DNA of 64,000 bases from contig NZ_CP064056.1 in NCBI RefSeq assembly GCF_015775975.1, positions 1,612,001 through 1,676,000 on the forward strand. The letters are read 5' to 3'. The translations under genes and the position numbers were made by a program. Source of the DNA: Staphylococcus lloydii. GTDB taxonomy: Bacteria > Bacillota > Bacilli > Staphylococcales > Staphylococcaceae. Position 1 is the first letter of the stretch. Every line of letters begins with the position of its first letter. Below, in pieces: positions 58,952 through 64,000 of the stretch. Under the pieces are notes generated by a model that made no database searches, was not told where the DNA came from, and was given only the letters and a program-made list of their open reading frames with translations.

Positions 58952-61900
58952 TTACATATTGGCCATGTTAAATGTCATACTTTCAATAACATTTGTTAAA
59001 GCATTAGCTGTATCTAATGATGTCAGACATGGAATACCATTTTCTACTGTTGTTCTTCTAATTTGGAAGCCATCTCGTTCTACTTCTTTACCTTTAGTCA
59101 TAGTGTTAATAACAATTTGAACTTCGCCATTTTGAATACGTGTTAACAAGTCATCTTCGTTACCAATTTTACCTACAACTTCTGCTGGGATATCTCGTTC
59201 TGCTAATTTTGAAGCAGTACCTTGAGTAGCTAAAATTCTATAACCTACTTCATGTAATCTGTTAGCAATATCGATGATTTCCTCTTTATCTTTATCACTT
59301 ACCGTAATCAATACTGTGCCATGGTCTTTTACTTCAACACCACTTGCCGTAAGACCTTTATACAATGCTTTTTCCATTGTTAAGTCTTTACCCATAACTT
59401 CACCTGTAGATTTCATTTCAGGTCCAAGCGTAATATCAACGTTTTTCAATTTATTAAAGCTGAATACAGGCGCCTTAACAAATACGCCTTCAGAATAAGG
59501 TTGAATGCCTTCTTTGTAGCCTAAATCTTTTAATTTATCGCCGATAATCGCACGCATAGCTAATTGTGCCATTTGGATATCTGTTATTTTACTTAAGAAT
59601 GGTACTGTACGGCTAGATCTCGGATTTACTTCTAGTACATATACGCCATCATGTGCAATGACAAATTGGATATTAATTAAACCTACAATATTTAAGCCTT
59701 TAGCTAAACGAATTGTAAAATCTTCAAGCGTATAAATCTCATTTTGAGTCAATGTTTGAGGTGGATATACCGCGATTGAATCTCCTGAGTGAACGCCAGC
59801 GCGTTCAATATGTTCCATGATACCTGGGATAATGACTGTTTCACCATCTGAAATAGCATCTACTTCTATTTCTTTACCAGTTAAATATCTATCTACCAAC
59901 ACTGGATGATCTGGACTCGCTTTAACTGCTTGGTTCATATAATTTTCAAGTTCTTCATCACTATTAACGATTTCCATCGCACGTCCACCCAATACATATG
60001 AAGGTCTTACTACGACTGGATAACCTATTTCACGGGCATTAATTAATGCTTCTGAAGGTGAAGTGGCAGTTTTACCTTTAGGTTGTGGTACGTCGATTGT
60101 ATGCAATAGCGCCTCAAATTCTTTTCTATCTTCTGCACGATTTAAATCATCTAATGATGTGCCTAAGATTTTAACGCCTTTATTGCTAAGCTTGTCCGCT
60201 AAATTGATTGCTGTTTGACCACCAAATTGAACGACTACACCACTTGGTTGTTCTAAATCAATAATATTCATGACATCTTCTTCAGTTAAAGGTTCGAAAT
60301 AAAGTTTGTCTGATATTGAAAAGTCTGTAGACACTGTCTCAGGGTTATTGTTAACGATAATTGCCTCATAGCCTGCATCTTGAATCGCCCATACAGCGTG
60401 AACTGTTGCATAGTCAAATTCTACACCTTGTCCAATACGAATCGGTCCTGAACCTAATACTAAGATTTTTTCTTTATCCGTCACGATTGACTCGTTTTCA
60501 TGTTCATAAGTGCCGTAATAATAAGGCGTTGTCGATTCAAATTCAGCAGCACATGTGTCGACCATTTTATATACAGGTTGAATGCCATTTTCTTGTCTTA
60601 AAGCGTAGACTTCTTCTTCCGTCATATCAAATCTATGTGCAATGACACGGTCGCTGAAACCATAATTTTTAGCAAATTTTAAATAGTCTATATCGCCTTT
60701 ATTTGCTTTTAAGTCATGTTCGATATCGATAATATGTTGGAATTTATTTAAGAAGAAATAGTCAATTTTTGTTAATTCATGAATTTCTTCTAACGTTGTT
60801 CCACGTCGAATTGCTTCGCCAATGAAGAATAATCGCTCATCATCTTGGTCTTGTATTCTTTCTTTAATATAAGACAAATCAAAAGTCTCGCCATTAGGTA
60901 ATCCTAAATGGTGTACGCCATATTCAAGTGAACGAATCGCTTTTAATAGTGATTCTTCATATGTTCTACCAATAGCCATAACTTCGCCCGTAGCTTTCAT
61001 TTGTGTCCCTAGAACACGTTCACCTTTTTCAAATTTATCGAATGGGAAACGTGGAATTTTAGAAATCACATAATCTAAAGCGGGTTCAAATGCTGCATAT
61101 GAAGTGCCTGTCACTGGGTTCAACATTTCATCTAATGTCAATCCTACGGCAATTTTAGCCGCTAATTTTGCGATTGGATAACCAGTAGCTTTAGAAGCTA
61201 ACGCAGATGAACGAGAAACACGTGGGTTTACTTCAATAATATAATAATCCATAGAGTGAGGATCTAACGCTAATTGAACGTTACATCCACCTTCGATACC
61301 TAACGCGCGAATTACTTTTAATGACACGTCTCTTAACATTTGATATTCGATGTCAGATAGCGTTTGACTTGGCGCAACTACGACAGAGTCACCGGTATGA
61401 ATACCTACAGGGTCAATATTTTCCATGTTACATACCACAATGGCGTTATCATTTTTATCACGCATTACTTCGTATTCAATCTCTTTAAAGCCAGCGATTG
61501 ATTTTTCAATTAAACATTGTGTAGCCGGGCTATAATGTAAACCATTTGATACAATTTCATGTAATTCTTCGTCATTATGACAAATACCGCCACCGGTACC
61601 TCCCATAGTAAACGCAGGTCTAACGATTAATGGGTAGCCTACTTGTTCTTTAAAGTGGAAAGCTTGTTCTACAGTATTAACAATGTCACTTTCTGGCACA
61701 GGTACATTCAAGTCATTCATTAATGTTCTAAATAATTCTCTGTCTTCAGCTTGTTGAATTGAATTTAATTCTGTTCCTAATAATTGCACATTATTCGTTT
61801 CAAGTACGCCACTATCATGCAATTGAATCGCCATGTTAAGTCCTGTTTGACCACCTAATGTTGGAAGTAAAGCATCTGGTTGTTCTTTACGAATAATACG

Positions 61901-62125
61901 AGCAATAAAATCGTGTGTTAATGGCTCAATATAAACTTTATCTGCGACTTCTTTATCAGTCATTATTGTTGCCGGATTTGAGTTAACGAGTATAACTTTG
62001 TAACCTTCTTCTTTTAATGCTAAACAAGCTTGCGTGCCTGCGTAGTCAAATTCTGCAGCCTGTCCAATAATTATCGGACCAGAACCTATTACTAATATAG
62101 ATTTAATATCATTACGTTTAGGCAT
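58952..62125 (-). CDS. carB: Carbamoyl phosphate synthase large chain
   Basis: 1057 residues. Two homologous ATP-grasp halves ([20 protein letters not shown] and [20 protein letters not shown] openings) plus a C-terminal allosteric MGS-like domain ([15 protein letters not shown]..., [14 protein letters not shown]). It uses ammonia from CarA, bicarbonate and two ATP. It overlaps carA by 8 bases. Confidence 0.98.
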   Translation of the reverse strand: MPKRNDIKSILVIGSGPIIIGQAAEFDYAGTQACLALKEEGYKVILVNSNPATIMTDKEVADKVYIEPLTHDFIARIIRKEQPDALLPTLGGQTGLNMAIQLHDSGVLETNNVQLLGTELNSIQQAEDRELFRTLMNDLNVPVPESDIVNTVEQAFHFKEQVGYPLIVRPAFTMGGTGGGICHNDEELHEIVSNGLHYSPATQCLIEKSIAGFKEIEYEVMRDKNDNAIVVCNMENIDPVGIHTGDSVVVAPSQTLSDIEYQMLRDVSLKVIRALGIEGGCNVQLALDPHSMDYYIIEVNPRVSRSSALASKATGYPIAKLAAKIAVGLTLDEMLNPVTGTSYAAFEPALDYVISKIPRFPFDKFEKGERVLGTQMKATGEVMAIGRTYEESLLKAIRSLEYGVHHLGLPNGETFDLSYIKERIQDQDDERLFFIGEAIRRGTTLEEIHELTKIDYFFLNKFQHIIDIEHDLKANKGDIDYLKFAKNYGFSDRVIAHRFDMTEEEVYALRQENGIQPVYKMVDTCAAEFESTTPYYYGTYEHENESIVTDKEKILVLGSGPIRIGQGVEFDYATVHAVWAIQDAGYEAIIVNNNPETVSTDFSISDKLYFEPLTEEDVMNIIDLEQPSGVVVQFGGQTAINLADKLSNKGVKILGTSLDDLNRAEDRKEFEALLHTIDVPQPKGKTATSPSEALINAREIGYPVVVRPSYVLGGRAMEIVNSDEELENYMNQAVKASPDHPVLVDRYLTGKEIEVDAISDGETVIIPGIMEHIERAGVHSGDSIAVYPPQTLTQNEIYTLEDFTIRLAKGLNIVGLINIQFVIAHDGVYVLEVNPRSSRTVPFLSKITDIQMAQLAMRAIIGDKLKDLGYKEGIQPYSEGVFVKAPVFSFNKLKNVDITLGPEMKSTGEVMGKDLTMEKALYKGLTASGVEVKDHGTVLITVSDKDKEEIIDIANRLHEVGYRILATQGTASKLAERDIPAEVVGKIGNEDDLLTRIQNGEVQIVINTMTKGKEVERDGFQIRRTTVENGIPCLTSLDTANALTNVIESMTFNMANM

Positions 62126-63218
62126 TTGTCATACTCTCCTTCACTTTAAATTCATTCATCATTTCGATAAATTCATCAAATAAATAGTTTGAATCTGATG
62201 GACCTGGGCATGCTTCAGGATGGTACTGTACTGAAAATGCTGGTAATTTTTTATGTCTTAATCCTTCAACTGTGCCGTCATTAATGGCAATGTGTGTGAT
62301 TTCCAAATCAGTTTGTGCTAACGAATCTTTGTCTATTGCATAACCATGGTTTTGACTTGTTAAAGCTACTCTGCCAGTTTTCAAATCTTTAACTGGGTGG
62401 TTAGCACCACGATGCCCAAACTTCATTTTGAACGAAGTTGCGCCTTGAGATAGTGCAAACAATTGGTGGCCAAGACAAATACCAAAGAATGGTATTTTAC
62501 CTAAAATATTTTGTATCATTTCAACTGCTACTTGGACTTCTTCTGGATCACCAGGACCATTAGACAACATAACGCCATCCGGTGACATTCTAATAATTGC
62601 TTCTGCCGAAGTATCATATGGCACCACTGTGACATTACAACCACGTGCATTCAATTCTCTAACGATATTTTCTTTTTTACCAAAATCAACTAACACAACG
62701 CTGTAACGGTAGCCAGTTGAAATATAAGGCGTCTTAGTAGATACAGTAGTTACTTCGTTACGAGGTAATTCTACCGTTTTTAATTGTTCAACCAAGCTCT
62801 CAATTTTATCTTTATCGTCTGTGAAAGCGGCTTTCAACACACCATGCTTTCTTATTTTACGCGTAATACTTCTTGTATCCACACCAGAAATACCTGGCAC
62901 ATTATATTCTACTAATACTTCGTGTAACGTTTTTTGTTGTCTAAAATTACTTGGTTTTTGGCTTGCTTCTTTTACAACTACGCCATTTAAATTCAATGCT
63001 AATGATTCAAAGTCATCACGATTAATACCATAGTTACCAATTAATGGATAAGTAAAAGTAATAATTTGTCCTGTGTATGATGGGTCTGAAATTGTTTCTT
63101 GATAACCTGTCATTGCAGTATTAAAAACAATTTCACCAATTGTTAAATCGCCTGAACCTAATTTAAATCCTTCATAATATGAACCGTCTTCAAGTACAAG
63201 ATAGCGTTTTTGTAACAT
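62118..63218 (-). CDS. carA: Carbamoyl phosphate synthase small chain
   Basis: 366 residues. The C-terminal class I glutamine amidotransferase has catalytic Cys in [17 protein letters not shown] and the His/Glu in [12 protein letters not shown]; the N-terminal half binds CarB. Its ribosome binding site (GGAGG) lies inside the end of pyrC and its ATG overlaps the pyrC stop by one base (TAATG), so the two are translationally coupled. Confidence 0.98.
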   Translation of the reverse strand: MLQKRYLVLEDGSYYEGFKLGSGDLTIGEIVFNTAMTGYQETISDPSYTGQIITFTYPLIGNYGINRDDFESLALNLNGVVVKEASQKPSNFRQQKTLHEVLVEYNVPGISGVDTRSITRKIRKHGVLKAAFTDDKDKIESLVEQLKTVELPRNEVTTVSTKTPYISTGYRYSVVLVDFGKKENIVRELNARGCNVTVVPYDTSAEAIIRMSPDGVMLSNGPGDPEEVQVAVEMIQNILGKIPFFGICLGHQLFALSQGATSFKMKFGHRGANHPVKDLKTGRVALTSQNHGYAIDKDSLAQTDLEITHIAINDGTVEGLRHKKLPAFSVQYHPEACPGPSDSNYLFDEFIEMMNEFKVKESMTNA

Positions 63219-64000
63219 TACAGTTCCTCCTTAAATTTAACTTCACCCTCAACCATCGTTAACACTGGTGTACCATATACTTGATAACCAATAAATGGTG
63301 TATTAGAAGCTTTTGAATGAAAGTCTTCAGCCTTAATTTCTGTTTCTTTATCTAAATTAATAATAGTTAAATCTGCTAAACTACCTTCTTCGAGCTTGCC
63401 ATATGGTAAGTCAAATGTCTGTGCAGGTTTTATTGTTAAATAGTCAACAAGTTGTTGTAATGACCAAGAACCATTTTTAACAAAATGCGTATATAACAAT
63501 GGAAATGCTGTTTCGCTTCCTACAATACCAAACGGTGCCTTTGTCATTGGTTGATCTTTCTCTTCTTTGGCATGTGGTGCATGGTCAGTAGCAATACAAT
63601 CAATTGTGCCATCTTCTAATGCATCTAATAATGCTTGTCTGTCTTCTTTACTTCTTAATGGTGGGTTCATTTTATAAATCGCATCGTCACCTGGTACATC
63701 ATCTTCTGTTAATAGTAAGTGGTGTGGCGTTACTTCGGCAGTAACATGAATGCCTGCTTTCTTAGCATCTCTAATTACACGTACACTTTCTTTCGTTGAC
63801 ACATGACATACGTGGTAATGTGCATTTGCAGCTTCAGCTAATAATACGTCTCGTGCGATTTGTACCGCTTCACAAATATTTGGAATACCCGGAATATCTA
63901 ATTCAGCACTTCTTTTCCCCTCGTGCATAGCGCCGCCATAAATTAAACTGTTGTCTTCACAATGAGCTACAATGGCTTTGTTTACTTTTGCTGCTTCTTG
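63218..64000 (-). CDS. pyrC: Dihydroorotase (C-terminal part, runs off the window)
   Basis: 260 residues are visible, entering at [23 protein letters not shown] and ending [52 protein letters not shown] and the [20 protein letters not shown] segment mark class I dihydroorotase. The N-terminal HxH metal motif and the carboxylated lysine lie outside. An internal ATG (63928) is not the start, since the conserved frame runs through it. Confidence 0.95.
   Translation of the reverse strand, partial: QEAAKVNKAIVAHCEDNSLIYGGAMHEGKRSAELDIPGIPNICEAVQIARDVLLAEAANAHYHVCHVSTKESVRVIRDAKKAGIHVTAEVTPHHLLLTEDDVPGDDAIYKMNPPLRSKEDRQALLDALEDGTIDCIATDHAPHAKEEKDQPMTKAPFGIVGSETAFPLLYTHFVKNGSWSLQQLVDYLTIKPAQTFDLPYGKLEEGSLADLTIINLDKETEIKAEDFHSKASNTPFIGYQVYGTPVLTMVEGEVKFKEEL

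Noticed and set aside
63218..63928. Internal ATG at 63928 as the pyrC start
   Set aside because: Conserved dihydroorotase sequence continues upstream without a stop to the window edge, so the ATG is an internal methionine.

Overview
The window is core chromosome of a Staphylococcus species. Gene content and order (xerC-trmFO-topA-dprA-sucDC-rnhB-rbgA-yfhO-rplS-trmD-rimM-rpsP-ffh-ylxM-ftsY-smc-rnc-acpP-fabG-fabD-plsX-fapR-recG-fakA-rpmB-rsgA-prkC-stp-rlmN-rsmB-fmt-def-priA-coaBC-rpoZ-gmk-rqcH-pyrEF-carBA-pyrC) match the staphylococcal housekeeping block read backwards. The DNA is A/T-rich, ribosome binding sites are strong Gram-positive GGAGG types, and several genes start with TTG or GTG. It is unlikely to be S. 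aureus: the lytN-fmhC pair known between sucD and dprA there is absent, and genes are inserted between fapR and recG and between def and priA. A coagulase-negative species is the best guess; I cannot name it.

Layout. 1-9.0 kb (minus): 5' end of xerC, trmFO, topA, dprA, sucD/sucC, rnhB and rbgA. 9.2-14.5 kb (plus): two tandem yfhO-type large membrane proteins, followed by a strong terminator. 14.8-28.6 kb (minus): ribosome and rRNA/tRNA maturation (rplS, trmD, rimM, rpsP), the SRP genes (ffh, ylxM, ftsY), smc and rnc, then fatty acid and phospholipid synthesis (acpP, fabG, fabD, plsX) headed by the autoregulator fapR and its operator. 28.8-30.4 kb (plus): a secreted thermolysin-family protease with its own promoter and terminator. 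30.5-36.4 kb (minus): recG, the two-subunit L-serine dehydratase, fakA and an Asp23-family gene. 36.6 kb: rpmB (plus). 36.9-46.7 kb (minus): thiN, rpe, rsgA, then prkC/stp, rlmN, rsmB, fmt, a degenerate deformylase and a GNAT acetyltransferase. 46.7-47.5 kb: an 840-base gap with a compact structured, terminator-ended element. 47.5-49.0 kb (plus): a TagE/TarM-like glycosyltransferase. 49.1-53.7 kb (minus): priA, coaBC, rpoZ, gmk. 53.9-55.6 kb (plus): rqcH. 55.7-57.1 kb (minus): a VOC protein and a YitT protein. 57.2 kb: a 26-residue membrane peptide gene. 57.4-64 kb (minus): a 60-residue protein and the distal pyrimidine operon (pyrE, pyrF, carB, carA, partial pyrC).

Most of the window is ordinary core genome. 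The items worth a second look are the duplicated yfhO genes with a six-codon minicistron overlapping the second start, the structured element at about 46.87-46.97 kb, the 26-residue membrane peptide unit, a near-perfect 22-bp dyad in the asp23/fakA leader, a deformylase that has lost a metal-binding Cys and the catalytic Glu, and the inserted protease and glycosyltransferase. I saw no tRNA, rRNA, CRISPR array, insertion sequence or prophage. No entirely new multi-gene system is evident; the surface-glycosylation genes and the small-RNA/small-peptide loci are the best candidates for undescribed biology.
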